From positions 1 to 41,117 of the forward strand of contig JADCHX010000031.1 of the NCBI GenBank assembly GCA_020248265.1: DNA of 41,117 nucleotides, written 5' to 3'. The notes below the pieces were generated by a model. The model was not told where the DNA came from. It searched no databases and saw only the letters and a list, made by a program, of their open reading frames with translations. Every line of letters starts with the position of its first letter. Position 1 is the first letter of the stretch. A program made the position numbers and the translations under genes. Source of the stretch: Rhodocyclaceae bacterium. Its GTDB lineage: Bacteria; Pseudomonadota; Gammaproteobacteria; Burkholderiales; CAIKXV01. This document shows, piece after piece, positions 16,987-25,690 of this stretch.

Positions 16987-17958
16987 TCACGAGGCTGTGC
17001 GAACGCCTGCGCCGTAACGAGCCAGGAAATCGCCGTACGCGAGTGCGATGCCCTCTTCGAGAGAGACCCTGGGCGCCCATCCGGCCGCACGGATACGCGA
17101 TACGTCCATGAGCTTCCTGGGGGTACCGTCCGGCTTCGATCGGTCGTAGACGAGCTGCCCGGTGAAGCCGACCACTCTTGCGGTCATCATGGCGAGCTCG
17201 CCGATGTTCACGTCTTCACCGCAACCGATATTGACGAACTCGCCGATCGTCGATGCGCGCGCGTGCTCGAGCAGGAATACGCACGCGTCCGCCAGATCGT
17301 CGCTGTAGAGAAACTCGCGGCGTGGCTGACCGGACCCCCATATCGCCACCTGGGCATCCCCCCTCGTCCGGGCTTCATGCATCTTGCGGATCAGCGCAGG
17401 AAGCACGTGTGAATTCTGCAGGTCGTAGTTGTCGCCCGGCCCGTACATGTTCGTGGGCATGGCCGCGATGTAATCGGTGCCGTACTGGCTGTTGTAGGCA
17501 GCGCACAACTTGATGCCCGCGATCTTCGCTATCGCATAGGGCTCATTGGTGGGTTCGAGCAGCCCGGTCAGCAGGTGCTCTTCCTTCAATGGCTGCGGCG
17601 CGAGCTTCGGGTAGATGCAGCTAGAGCCCAGGAACAACAACCGCCTGACCCCGCTGAGCCAGGCCCCGTGGATCACGTTGTTCTGGATCTGCAGGTTCTC
17701 GTAGATGAACTCCGCGCGGTAGGTATCGTTCGCAACGATTCCACCCACCTTCGCCGCAGCAAGCACGACGACATCAGGCTTTTCGGCGGCGAGAAAAGCC
17801 CTTGTCGCCGCCTGGTCGAGCAGGTCGAGTTCATCATGCGTCCGGGTCACCAGGTTCAGATATCCCGCGGCTTTCAACCGGCGCACGACGGCGGATCCCA
17901 CCAGCCCACGATGACCGGCAACATAGATGCGGTGCTCCGGCAAGAGCAGGTTACTCAT
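16987..17958 (-). CDS. fcl: GDP-L-fucose synthase
   Basis: This 323-residue short-chain dehydrogenase-type epimerase/reductase converts GDP-4-keto-6-deoxy-D-mannose to GDP-L-fucose with NADPH. The nucleotide motif GHRGLVGSA is at 15-23, the SSCIYPK catalytic Ser block at 112-118 and the Tyr141-x3-Lys145 pair in YAIAKIAG, all as in Fcl/WcaG. The [21 protein letters not shown] block is highly conserved. Its start lies inside the end of gmd (8-nt overlap, ATGAGTAA), so the pathway pair is translationally coupled. The product feeds fucose into capsule, O-antigen or exopolysaccharide; no glycosyltransferase is in the window. Confidence 0.95.
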   Translation of the reverse strand: MSNLLLPEHRIYVAGHRGLVGSAVVRRLKAAGYLNLVTRTHDELDLLDQAATRAFLAAEKPDVVVLAAAKVGGIVANDTYRAEFIYENLQIQNNVIHGAWLSGVRRLLFLGSSCIYPKLAPQPLKEEHLLTGLLEPTNEPYAIAKIAGIKLCAAYNSQYGTDYIAAMPTNMYGPGDNYDLQNSHVLPALIRKMHEARTRGDAQVAIWGSGQPRREFLYSDDLADACVFLLEHARASTIGEFVNIGCGEDVNIGELAMMTARVVGFTGQLVYDRSKPDGTPRKLMDVSRIRAAGWAPRVSLEEGIALAYGDFLARYGAGVRTAS

Positions 17959-19054
17959 TGAAATCGAACGCCTTGTATCCGTGCCGCTTGGTCAGCTCGT
18001 CGCGCTCGGCGGAACGCAGGTCTTCCTGAACCATCTCCCTGACCAGTTCGGCGAAGGTCGTGCGCGGCGTCCACCCGAGCTTCTCGCGGGCCTTCGTCGC
18101 ATCCCCGAGCAGGGTCTCGACCTCGGCCGGCCGGAAATAGCGCGGATCGACCGCCACGATCCTGCGGCCATCGCCGTCGATGCCGACCTCGTCGACCCCG
18201 GTACCCTGCCACCGGATCGAAAGCCCGATCTCGGCCGCCGCTATCTCGACGAACTGGCGCACGCTGTACTGGACGCCTGTCGCGATCACGAAATCCTCCG
18301 CTTCGGCTTGCTGCAGCATGAGCCACTGCATCTCGACGTAGTCCCGCGCATGGCCCCAGTCGCGCTTCGCGTCCATGTTGCCGAGGTAGAGGCATTCCTG
18401 GAGTCCCAGCTTGATGCGCGCCATTGCACGGGTGATCTTGCGCGTCACGAAGGTCTCGCCCCGTACCGGCGACTCGTGGTTGAACAGTATTCCGTTGCAG
18501 GCGTAGATCCCGTACGACTCGCGGTAGTTGACCGTGATCCAGTAGGCGTAGAGCTTCGCCACTGCATAGGGCGACCTCGGATAGAACGGGGTCGTTTCCT
18601 TCTGCGGAATCTCCTGCACGAGGCCGTACAGTTCCGACGAGGAGGCCTGGTAGAAACGTGTCTTTCTTTCGAGCCCGAGGATCCGGATGGCCTCGAGCAG
18701 CCTCAACGCACCGAGCGCGTCGGTGTTCGCCGTGTACTCCGGCTCTTCGAAGGAGACCGCCACATGGCTCTGCGCGGCCAGGTTGTAGATCTCGTCAGGC
18801 TGCACCTGCTGCACGATGCGTATGAGGCTCGTGGAGTCGGTCAGGTCGCCATAGTGCAGGATGAACCTGCGGCTGGACACATGAGGGTCCTGGTAGAGAT
18901 GGTCGATCCGGTTCGTGTTGAACAGGGACGACCGCCGCTTGATGCCGTGGACGGTGTAGCCCTTGTTCAGCAGGAACTCGGCGAGATACGAGCCGTCCTG
19001 CCCGGTGACCCCGGTGATGAGCGCGATCTTGCCGTTGGATTCCGGTGGAGCCAT
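17951..19054 (-). CDS. gmd: GDP-mannose 4,6-dehydratase
   Basis: This 367-residue enzyme converts GDP-D-mannose to GDP-4-keto-6-deoxy-D-mannose, the first step to GDP-L-fucose. The NADP motif GVTGQDG is at residues 15-21 and the catalytic Tyr163-x3-Lys167 in YAVAKLYA. The [28 protein letters not shown] and [16 protein letters not shown] blocks are diagnostic. I chose the ATG at 19054, preceded by AAGGAAGAAGG and matching the usual Gmd start. The frame stays open to 19447 and encodes two hydrophobic stretches just upstream, discussed separately. It is the first gene of the gmd-fcl operon. Confidence 0.95.
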   Translation of the reverse strand: MAPPESNGKIALITGVTGQDGSYLAEFLLNKGYTVHGIKRRSSLFNTNRIDHLYQDPHVSSRRFILHYGDLTDSTSLIRIVQQVQPDEIYNLAAQSHVAVSFEEPEYTANTDALGALRLLEAIRILGLERKTRFYQASSSELYGLVQEIPQKETTPFYPRSPYAVAKLYAYWITVNYRESYGIYACNGILFNHESPVRGETFVTRKITRAMARIKLGLQECLYLGNMDAKRDWGHARDYVEMQWLMLQQAEAEDFVIATGVQYSVRQFVEIAAAEIGLSIRWQGTGVDEVGIDGDGRRIVAVDPRYFRPAEVETLLGDATKAREKLGWTPRTTFAELVREMVQEDLRSAERDELTKRHGYKAFDFNE

Positions 19055-19436
19055 TTGCCTTCTTCCTTTGCGGGACATCGATGCGATGAGTGCAGGGATC
19101 AGCGCCATGCCGGCACCCGCTGCGATCGACAGAACGTACGCGCCGGAACGGCTCAGGCGCATGATGCGTTCGCAGCCATGGAGGACGATGGACAGTCCCA
19201 GACCCGCGAAAAACAGACCCCATGGCGAAAGTATCCCATGGGATGACGATACCCAGCCGGTCCACCCGGACCGGACAGGCATCGGCATCAGCCCATGGCC
19301 CGCCAGCCGCAACAGGTGTTCGCCGCAGGCAGCAGCTTGTCCAGTCCGCTCGCGGAACCGCGCCATCCCGGCAATAATCGGGGCTTGCCCGCGATCGGCA
19401 GGCCCGAGCCGACGCGCATCCAAAGGACGAACACCG
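19055..19436. other. Divergent intergenic region between gmd and a Bug gene
   Basis: These 382 bp separate the gmd start (minus) from the Bug start (plus) and must hold promoters for both. I see no convincing promoter pair or RNA element. On the minus strand the gmd frame continues upstream without a stop and would encode two hydrophobic stretches ([16 protein letters not shown] and [18 protein letters not shown]) ending 14 residues before the gmd ATG. No separate stop or homology supports a gene, so I leave it unannotated. Confidence 0.5.
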
Positions 19437-20411
19437 ATGATCCGCACCTTCGCTACCGCAGCTGCTGCCGCCCTGTTGCCCGCCAGCCTTTTCTGGGCGG
19501 GCGAAGTCCACGCCCAGGCCTACCCGGCGAAACAGGTGCGGTTCATCGTGCCATTCACGGCCGGCAGCGCGACCGACTCGGTCGCCCGGCTGGTCGGTGC
19601 CCATGTGACCGAGACCACCGGGCAGACGGTGCTCGTCGAGAACCGTGCCGGCGCCAGCGGCATCATCGGTGCGGAGGCGGCAGCACGGGCACCGGCCGAC
19701 GGCTACACGCTGCTGATCGGCACCAACACGACCAATGCGGCGAACGCCAGCCTGTTCAAGGTGCTGCCGTACAGCCAGCAGAAGGATTTCGCTCCGGTCT
19801 CGCTGATCGGCACCGCCGGCCTGATCGCCGCCGTGCACCCGTCGCTGCCGGTGAAGTCCATCGCCGAGCTGACCGCGCTGGCGAGGAAGAACCCGGGCAA
19901 GCTCGGCTTCGGCGAAGGCAGTGCCTCGTCGCGCGCCTCGGTCGAGATGTACAAAGAGATGGCCGGCATCGACTTCCTGCGCGTGCCCTACAAGAGCAAC
20001 CCGCAGGCCGTGACCGACCTGGTCTCCGGCCAGGTGGTGCTGATGATTGCCGACATGGTGACGCTGCTGCCGCAGGTGAAGGCCGGCAAGCTGCGCGCGC
20101 TGGCGGTCTCCACGCCGGCGCGGCTGGCGATCCTGCCCGACCTGCCGACGATGAACGAGGCCGGCGTGAAGGGCTACGAGCTGACCGTCTGGTTCGCCGG
20201 TTTCATGCCGTCGGGCTCGCCCGCAGATGCCATCAGGCGGATGGCGGAACTGTTCGGCGGCGCCACGAAAACGACGAAGATGCAGGAGTTCTTCGTGAAC
20301 TTCGGCGGCTCGGCCCAGTCGAGCAGCCCGGAAGAACTGAGCCGGTTCGTCGCCAGCGAGACCGCGAAATGGGCGCGCATCGTGAAGAACGCCGGTATCG
20401 TGCCGGAATGA
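19437..20411 (+). CDS. Bug/TctC-family periplasmic solute receptor
   Basis: This 324-residue receptor starts with a signal peptide ([21 protein letters not shown] ending at VHAQA). Family blocks are [31 protein letters not shown] and [13 protein letters not shown], with the late [17 protein letters not shown]. The ATG at 19437 has AAAGGA about 9 nt upstream. It overlaps the dioxygenase gene by 4 nt (ATGA at 20408), so the receptor and the oxygenase are made together. This suggests that the receptor captures the dioxygenase substrate or a precursor (inference). No TctAB membrane components are present. Confidence 0.9.
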   Translation: MIRTFATAAAAALLPASLFWAGEVHAQAYPAKQVRFIVPFTAGSATDSVARLVGAHVTETTGQTVLVENRAGASGIIGAEAAARAPADGYTLLIGTNTTNAANASLFKVLPYSQQKDFAPVSLIGTAGLIAAVHPSLPVKSIAELTALARKNPGKLGFGEGSASSRASVEMYKEMAGIDFLRVPYKSNPQAVTDLVSGQVVLMIADMVTLLPQVKAGKLRALAVSTPARLAILPDLPTMNEAGVKGYELTVWFAGFMPSGSPADAIRRMAELFGGATKTTKMQEFFVNFGGSAQSSSPEELSRFVASETAKWARIVKNAGIVPE

Positions 20412-21220
20412 GTACCCAGCCCCGCTCCGCGTGCGCCAGGCCGGGCGCGGCGGCGCTCAGCCAGGCGGAGTGCGCCACGTTCGAGCGCGACGGGTTGCTG
20501 GTGCTGCGCGCATGGTCGCCGTCCGAGCTCGTCGCTGCCGCTCGCGAAGCCGCCATGCGCCAGCTCGACGCCCGCCAGGCACCGCTTGAACTGGAGGCGG
20601 AGGTCGGATACCCCGGCGCACCCGCCTCGACGGCGACCCCTGGCGGCCAGACGGTCCGGCGCCTGCTGCGCGCCCATGACCGCGGTGACACCTTCCGCGC
20701 GCTCGCGACCGCTCCCGCACTGGGTCAGGTGCTGCGCGAACTGATGCTGCCGACGGGCAGCAGCGGCTCGGTACTGATGGCGCAGGCGCACCACAACTGC
20801 GTGATGACCAAGATGCCCAGCTACTCCAGCCAGACCAACTGGCACCAGGACGTGCGCTACTGGTCATACCAGCGCCCCGAACTGATCTCGGCCTGGTTCG
20901 CCCTGGGCGACGAGACCGAGCAGAACGGTTGCCTGTCGTTCATCCCCGGCAGCCACCGGATGAACTTCGGGCGCGACCGCCTCGACGACCAGCTGTTCCT
21001 GCGCACCGATCGCGAAGACAACCAGGCGCTGATCGCCAGCGCCGTCGCGCCGTCGCTCGCTGCGGGCGACCTGGTGTTGTTCCACTGCCGTCTGTTCCAT
21101 GCCGCCGGGCGAAACCGTACGCAGGCGACGAAGTTCTCGCTGGTGTGCACCTATCGGGCCGAGGACAACCTGCCGCTGCCCGGGACGAAGTCGGCCTCGA
21201 CGCAGGACGTGGCCGTCTAG
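20408..21220 (+). CDS. Phytanoyl-CoA dioxygenase (PhyH)-family Fe(II)/2-oxoglutarate oxygenase
   Basis: This 270-residue protein has the facial triad of the PhyH family: His146 and Asp148 in NWHQDVRYW and the distal His231 in LFHAAGRN, with Arg237 in the place that binds 2-oxoglutarate. The segment NGCLSFIPGSHR at 173-184 is a family signature. Members hydroxylate unactivated carbons of small molecules. The ATG at 20408 overlaps the receptor stop by 4 nt. Its TAG stop directly abuts the stop of the convergent alcohol dehydrogenase, with no spacer between the two genes. The substrate is unknown. Confidence 0.88.
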   Translation: MSTQPRSACARPGAAALSQAECATFERDGLLVLRAWSPSELVAAAREAAMRQLDARQAPLELEAEVGYPGAPASTATPGGQTVRRLLRAHDRGDTFRALATAPALGQVLRELMLPTGSSGSVLMAQAHHNCVMTKMPSYSSQTNWHQDVRYWSYQRPELISAWFALGDETEQNGCLSFIPGSHRMNFGRDRLDDQLFLRTDREDNQALIASAVAPSLAAGDLVLFHCRLFHAAGRNRTQATKFSLVCTYRAEDNLPLPGTKSASTQDVAV

Positions 21221-22276
21221 CTACGCGCTGCCGGCCACCATCCCCACCCGCCCCAGCGTGTCGCCCCGCCGGATCGCCTCGTGCAGCGTCGGCACCGCTT
21301 CCAGCGCCACCGTCTTCGTGACGATCGATCGAATCCTGCCATCGCGCACCAGTTCAAGCGTGCGCTCGATCTCGGACAACGTGACGTAGCGCGATGCGTG
21401 GATCTCCAGGCCGCGGTGCAGGAAGCGGATCGGGTCGACCAGGAAACTGGGATCTTCACCGTACACCCTGGGCGGATGTGCGCCGATGATCACCAGCCTG
21501 CCACCGACGGCCAGCGAACCCAGCGATGCCGCCAGCGTGGTACGCGAGGCGACGATGTCGATCACTGCATCGACGCCTTCACCGCCGGTGTGTTCCATCA
21601 CCTGCGCGGCGAGGTCGCCCGCCGAGGCGTCGATCACGACGTCGGCCGAGTCGACCGATCGCACGAAATCGAGCTTCGCGGCGCCGACATCGGCCGCCAG
21701 CACCCGCGCGCCGCACAGCCGCGCCATCTGGATCATGTGAATGCCCACTCCGCCGGCCGCACCGATCACCAGCACGCTGTCGCCGGCGCGCAGCCGCGCC
21801 TCTTTCACGCAGGCATGGAATGGTGTGGCGATCGCATCGGAGGCCACCGCGGCATCGATATCGGACACACCATCGGGAATCGCGACCACGTTGCGCTCAG
21901 GTAGCGACACGTACTCGGCATAGCCGCCGTCGCGGTTCTGGCCGATATTGCCCTTCGGGAACAGGCAGAGCGTCTCGCGGCCGTTGCGGCAGTTCCGGCA
22001 ATTGCCGCAGGTCATGTAGAAGTGGTTGGTCACGCGAGTGCCCGGCTTGATCGTGCGCACACCCTCGCCCACCGCGACCACCTCGCCGGCGATCTCGTGA
22101 CCGGGGATGCGCGGATAGCGGTCGACACGTCCCGGCGTCGCGAGCAGGTTTACCACGGTCAGGCCGACGCCGCAGGCGCCGACCTTCACCAGCACGTCGT
22201 TCGGGCCGACGGCCGGCACCGGTACATCCTTCAGTTCGAGCGGGCCGCCGAACGCGCCCAGCACCAGCGCCTTCAT
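21221..22276 (-). CDS. Zinc-dependent medium-chain alcohol dehydrogenase
   Basis: This 351-residue member of the medium-chain dehydrogenase family has the catalytic-zinc residues Cys35 and the His60-Glu61 pair in IPGHEIAGE. The four structural-zinc cysteines (90, 93, 96, 104) lie in the CGNCRNCRNGRETLC loop. The Rossmann motif GAAGGVG is at 172-178. It oxidises an alcohol or reduces an aldehyde/ketone with NAD(P). The ATG at 22276 overlaps the stop of the LVIVD gene (ATGA), so it is translated as the second gene of that operon. An open frame continues upstream in the LVIVD gene, but the homology begins at MKALVLGAFG. Confidence 0.92.
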   Translation of the reverse strand: MKALVLGAFGGPLELKDVPVPAVGPNDVLVKVGACGVGLTVVNLLATPGRVDRYPRIPGHEIAGEVVAVGEGVRTIKPGTRVTNHFYMTCGNCRNCRNGRETLCLFPKGNIGQNRDGGYAEYVSLPERNVVAIPDGVSDIDAAVASDAIATPFHACVKEARLRAGDSVLVIGAAGGVGIHMIQMARLCGARVLAADVGAAKLDFVRSVDSADVVIDASAGDLAAQVMEHTGGEGVDAVIDIVASRTTLAASLGSLAVGGRLVIIGAHPPRVYGEDPSFLVDPIRFLHRGLEIHASRYVTLSEIERTLELVRDGRIRSIVTKTVALEAVPTLHEAIRRGDTLGRVGMVAGSA

Positions 22277-23535
22277 CGCTTGAACCGCAACACGTAGATG
22301 CCGTGGTTCTTGTCCGACACGAAGACGTTGCCGCGCGCATCGACCACGACATCCTCCGACTGCGTGACCAGGCCGGTCTTGGGCAGCGGGCCGCGCTGCA
22401 CCAGCGGGTCGGGCGGAATGAAGTAGCCGATCTCCTGTGGCTGGCGTTCGATCGAGATGTCGTACACCCGCAGGCCGGCGTTGAACCAGGTGATGAACAC
22501 CGTGTTCTCGTCCTGGTACAGGATGTCCTGGTACTGCGGCTGGTGCTGGTTGTGCGGGCCGAAGCGGCCTGCCCGGTGCGCGAAGCTCTTGTACGGCGCG
22601 TCTTCCGGGGGAATCGGCAGCGGGAACAGCGAGATGAGGCGCGGGCGCGTCTCGACCGCGACATCGATGATCGCGGCGAACTGCAGCGGCTCGTCGCAGC
22701 GCTCGGCGATCGCCTCGGAGTTCACCACCACCAGCGGACGCCCCATCAACGGCAACGCGGTATGCACGGCGATGCGCGAGGCGAACGGCGGCGAGAACGG
22801 CAGGTCGCTGATCATCGTTGGCTTCGTCACGTCCGAGATGTCGAGGATCACGAAGCCGCCGCCGCTGTACGGCAGGTAGGCGCGATCGCCCTTGACGTAG
22901 GCGCCGCCATGCAGCGCGGTGTCGGCCGGCGCGTCGGTCTCGCCGCCGGCTGTCCACTGCCCCTTGCGCCACCAGCGCGAGACCTCGCGCGGGTTGGCCG
23001 GATCGCTGATGTCGACGATCTGGTAGATGTGGCCTTCGTAGCCTACCGGCAGCGCCGTGGCGTGCACGTAGCGCCCGCCGGCGTAGAAGTTGCGGTGCGT
23101 GCCCTTGCCGCCGGTCTTGTAATGGCCGAGCATCTTCGGATCTTCGGGGTCGGCGAGATCCCAGATCAGGAAGCCCTCGCCGAACGGCGCACCGGGGACA
23201 TCACCCCAGCCGGGCATGATCCGCTCCATGGAGGTGATCATCCGGCCTTCGGCAATCTGCACCTGCAGCGTCCACGTGTTCGGCGTGCCTTCCACGTAGC
23301 GCACGAAGCGCGGGGCCGCCGGGTCGGTCACCTCGACGATGGAAAAGCCGCTGCACCAGAACTGCGCGGTGTAGAGGTACCAGCGCTCGCCCGCGCCGGT
23401 CGTCGGGTTGCCAGGCACCCGGTGCAACGCCATCTTGAAGCCTGGACGGCCCTGCAGGTCGGTGTAACCGACCATCTCGAAGCCCTTGCTGTAGGCCTTG
23501 CCGGGCGGGAACGGATCGGGAGTGAATGCAGGCAC
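22273..23535 (-). CDS. LVIVD-repeat beta-propeller protein
   Basis: This 420-residue protein is built of repeated propeller-like strands with the LVIVD signature (FSIVEVTDPAAPRFVRYV, IYQIVDISDPANPREVSRW, FVILDISDVTKPTMIS, LRVYDISIERQPQEIGYF). No signal peptide is visible, so it may be cytoplasmic or exported without a signal. The function of the family is not known; the gene neighbour is an alcohol dehydrogenase with which it is translationally coupled. The GTG start at 23535 has a GAGGA about 12 nt upstream. Transcription runs from the Bug gene side, across the palindrome at 23602-23660. Confidence 0.83.
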   Translation of the reverse strand: MPAFTPDPFPPGKAYSKGFEMVGYTDLQGRPGFKMALHRVPGNPTTGAGERWYLYTAQFWCSGFSIVEVTDPAAPRFVRYVEGTPNTWTLQVQIAEGRMITSMERIMPGWGDVPGAPFGEGFLIWDLADPEDPKMLGHYKTGGKGTHRNFYAGGRYVHATALPVGYEGHIYQIVDISDPANPREVSRWWRKGQWTAGGETDAPADTALHGGAYVKGDRAYLPYSGGGFVILDISDVTKPTMISDLPFSPPFASRIAVHTALPLMGRPLVVVNSEAIAERCDEPLQFAAIIDVAVETRPRLISLFPLPIPPEDAPYKSFAHRAGRFGPHNQHQPQYQDILYQDENTVFITWFNAGLRVYDISIERQPQEIGYFIPPDPLVQRGPLPKTGLVTQSEDVVVDARGNVFVSDKNHGIYVLRFKR

Positions 23536-23601
23536 GGAACAGATCCTCAGAAATGAAACGGGTCAGACACGCTTTTCGGCACCAGAGGCCTGGTGTCCGA
23601 G

Positions 23602-23660
23602 GCCTGACTCTGGGGTCTGACCCCGGGGTCTGACCCCGGGGTCAGACCCCAGAGTCAGGC
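23602..23660. repeat. 59-bp near-perfect palindrome of GGGGTC units
   Basis: Three 13-bp GGGGTC-T/A-GACCCC units lie inside longer flanking arms GCCTGACTCT and AGAGTCAGGC. The whole 59 bp is an inverted repeat centred near 23631, perfect except in the central unit, where the two orientations differ by one base. It lies between two minus-strand genes, downstream of the Bug gene and upstream of the LVIVD gene, so it could end the Bug transcript or act as an mRNA stem. It belongs to the same dispersed family as 5641 and 7474. Confidence 0.85.
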
Positions 23661-23671
23661 GCGGATGTCGG

Positions 23672-24649
23672 TCAGTCGAGGCTCACACCCAGCTTGCGGC
23701 CGAGCGCGCCCCACTTCTTCGCCTCGGCGCGAAGCAGCGCCGCGAATTCGGCCGGCGTGCTGCCCACCGGCTCGTTGCCACCATCGATGATGATCTTCGC
23801 GACGTCGGGCTTGCGCAGGACCGCGACGATCTCCTTGTGCAGGATCTCGACGACCGGCCGCGGCGTCTTCGCCGGCGCAAAGAACCCGTACCAGACCACC
23901 GAGTCGTAGCCCGGCAATCCGGCCTCGGCGATGGTGGGCACGTCGGGGGCGATCGGCGAGCGCTTGACGCCACCGGTGGCGAGCAGCTTCATCCGGCCCG
24001 CCTTCACATGCGGCATGGTGGTGAAGATGTTGGCCAGCGCGAACTGCAGCTCGCCCTGGATCAGCGCTGTGGTCAGCGGTGCCACGCCCTTGTAGGCGAT
24101 GTGCGTGGTCTGGATGCCGGCCATCGCGTTCAGCTGTTCGGTCATCAGATGCGGCGCGCTGCCCGGGCCGGACGAGCCGTAGTTCAGCTTGCCCGGGTTC
24201 GCCTTCGCATACGCGATGAACTCCTTCAGGTTGTTCACCGGCAGGTTCGCGTTCACCAGCAGCACCAGCGGCGACTGCGTGGCGAGCGTGATCGGCGCGA
24301 AGTCGTTGATCGGGTCGTAGGGCAGCTTGGCGAACAGCTCGGCGCTCATCGCGTGGGTGGAGAACACCGTGAGCAGCGTGTAGCCGTCGGGCGGGGCCTT
24401 CGCGACCAGGTCGGTGCCGACGATGCCGGAGGCCGCCGGACGGTTATCGACGATGAACTGCTGGCCGAAGCGCTCGGTGAGGTTGGCGCTCACCAGGCGG
24501 GCGATGGCGTCGGAGCCACCGCCGGGTGCGAGCGGCACGATCATGCGAACGGGGCGCGCCGGATAGGGGGCGGCCGAAAATGCGGTTCCTGCGGACGACA
24601 CGAGTGCCGACGAACCCATTGCCTGGACGAAACGACGCCGCGTGACCAT
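23672..24649 (-). CDS. Bug/TctC-family periplasmic solute receptor
   Basis: This 325-residue receptor begins MVTRRRFVQAMGSSALVSSAGTAF in part, a twin-arginine-like export signal (RRRFVQ followed by a hydrophobic run). Family blocks RPVRMIVPLAPGGGSDAIA, VDNRPAASGIVGTD and PDGYTLL follow, with the conserved PTIAEAGLPGYDSVVWYG near the end. The ATG at 24649 has GGAGGAG 6-7 nt upstream; the longer open frame to 24715 is not supported by homology. Its ligand is unknown. The next gene downstream in the same direction is the LVIVD/alcohol dehydrogenase pair. Confidence 0.9.
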   Translation of the reverse strand: MVTRRRFVQAMGSSALVSSAGTAFSAAPYPARPVRMIVPLAPGGGSDAIARLVSANLTERFGQQFIVDNRPAASGIVGTDLVAKAPPDGYTLLTVFSTHAMSAELFAKLPYDPINDFAPITLATQSPLVLLVNANLPVNNLKEFIAYAKANPGKLNYGSSGPGSAPHLMTEQLNAMAGIQTTHIAYKGVAPLTTALIQGELQFALANIFTTMPHVKAGRMKLLATGGVKRSPIAPDVPTIAEAGLPGYDSVVWYGFFAPAKTPRPVVEILHKEIVAVLRKPDVAKIIIDGGNEPVGSTPAEFAALLRAEAKKWGALGRKLGVSLD

Positions 24650-24773
24650 CTGACTCTCCTCCGCTGTCATTCTTGTGGGCAGGGATGCAGGCAGGGCGGT
24701 GCCGCCTGCATCCATACGCTGGAGGAAGAAGTCTCGCCGATGGGTGGCGGTGCGTCAAACGGCGCACGGGGCA

Positions 24774-24878
24774 GCGCGCGGGGCCGGGCGCGCCGATCGG
24801 CCTGCCATACGTCTCGATCGTGCCTTCGCTCGGACGCTCGAAGCCAGCGACGATGCGCAGCCATGTCGACTTTCGAAG
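24774..24878 (-). pseudogene. Remnant of a sulfonate/nitrate-type ABC transporter ATPase
   Basis: The minus-strand translation contains KSTWLRIVAGFERPSEGT followed by a GRPIGAPGP turn. This matches the end of Walker A and the following strand of nutrient-uptake ABC ATPases (SsuB/TauB/NrtD type), which normally read GCGKSTLLRIVAGFE-P-EG. The glycines before KST are lost (the preceding sequence is VLR), and after the turn the similarity stops, so only about 35 residues remain of some 250. The fragment shows that this border lost an older transporter gene. Confidence 0.65.
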
Positions 24879-25108
24879 AACCTGCCATATGGCGCACATG
24901 AGGTGCCTATAAGCCGACGAACGATGCAGAGCGGGAAAGGTGACGCCTGACCGGGAAGGTTTGCGCTGCCAAGCGTTCCTGTCGCAACGCGTCGAGCAGA
25001 CGCGGACAGGACAGAATCAGTCGGCATCCGAAGTCGTCGTTCGGCTGCGGTACCTGTTCCGCACCGATTCAAGGCACATGGATCGGCCTGGATCAGCATT
25101 GACGCAAT

Positions 25109-25121
25109 GCATATTTTATGC
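25109..25121 (+). promoter_or_regulatory. Small palindrome upstream of brnT, candidate operator
   Basis: The inverted repeat GCATA-TTT-TATGC lies 12 bp before the assumed brnT ATG, and a TTGACG at 25099-25104 could serve as a -35 element. BrnA antitoxins are known to repress their own operon, so this may be an operator. No good -10 at 17-bp spacing is present, so the assignment is tentative. Confidence 0.35.
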
Positions 25122-25132
25122 GTATCATTTTC

Positions 25133-25408
25133 ATGGAAACATCGTTCGATCCAGCGAAGGCGGCTGCCAACTACCGCAAGCATGGGGTGCGTTTCGTCGA
25201 TGCCATCCAGGCTTTGCAGGACGACTTCGCGATTTCAATCGAAGACCCTGATTCGAGCGGAGAGTATCGATTCATCTCTTTGTGCATGGATGGACTCGCA
25301 CGAATCCTGGTGGTGGTCCATACGCAACGTGGCGACACGACACGAATCATCTCGGCACGGAAAGCCAGCCCCCGCGAAGCGGAGCAATACCATGCGCGAC
25401 GAATATGA
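25133..25408 (+). CDS. brnT: BrnT-family toxin of a type II toxin-antitoxin pair
   Basis: This 91-residue protein is a small RelE-fold ribonuclease-type toxin of the BrnT family. The start block METSFDPAKAAANYRKHGVRF, the central ARILVVVHTQRGDTTRIISARKASPREAEQY and the overall length match the family well. The ATG at 25133 agrees with family starts; an in-frame ATG at 25118 is also possible. Neither has a clear ribosome binding site. It overlaps the antitoxin gene by 17 nt, the usual toxin-first order for brnT-brnA. It sits beside the distal end of the CRISPR array. Confidence 0.85.
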   Translation: METSFDPAKAAANYRKHGVRFVDAIQALQDDFAISIEDPDSSGEYRFISLCMDGLARILVVVHTQRGDTTRIISARKASPREAEQYHARRI

Positions 25409-25643
25409 CTTCAGCAAGGGCAAGCGCGGTGCCGTCCTGCCTCGCTGCGGGAAGACACGCATCACCATCATGATCGACGACGACGTACTCGAGGCCTTCA
25501 AGGGGCGTGCCACTACCGAAGGATCGGGCTACCAGACGCTGATCAACGCCGCACTGCGCAAGGCCATCGACTCGCCTCGGGAAAGTTCGTTGACGGTCGC
25601 GACGCTCCGGAAGGTGCTGCGCGAAGAACTGAAGTCGACCTGA
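25392..25643 (+). CDS. brnA: BrnA-family antitoxin
   Basis: This 83-residue protein matches BrnA. It starts with RDEYDFSKGKRGAVLP, has the ribbon-helix-helix-like core TRITIMIDDDVLEAF, and the GSGYQTLINAALRKAI helix of the family. BrnA neutralises BrnT and, through its DNA-binding domain, represses the operon. The ATG at 25392 lies inside brnT, so translation is coupled. The gene ends 47 bp before the degenerate last CRISPR repeat. Confidence 0.9.
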   Translation: MRDEYDFSKGKRGAVLPRCGKTRITIMIDDDVLEAFKGRATTEGSGYQTLINAALRKAIDSPRESSLTVATLRKVLREELKST

Positions 25644-25690
25644 CGGCGTTTGTCCGAGCCGGCGATCGCGAGACGACCGATACGGTGGGG

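Larger units (their letters stand above)
24650..25132. other. Gene-poor stretch left of the CRISPR island
   Basis: These 483 bp hold no intact gene. On the minus strand, 24774-24878 encodes a fragment of an ABC-type ATPase, listed separately. The remainder has no recognisable coding sequence. The right end carries the brnT upstream region. Confidence 0.6.
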
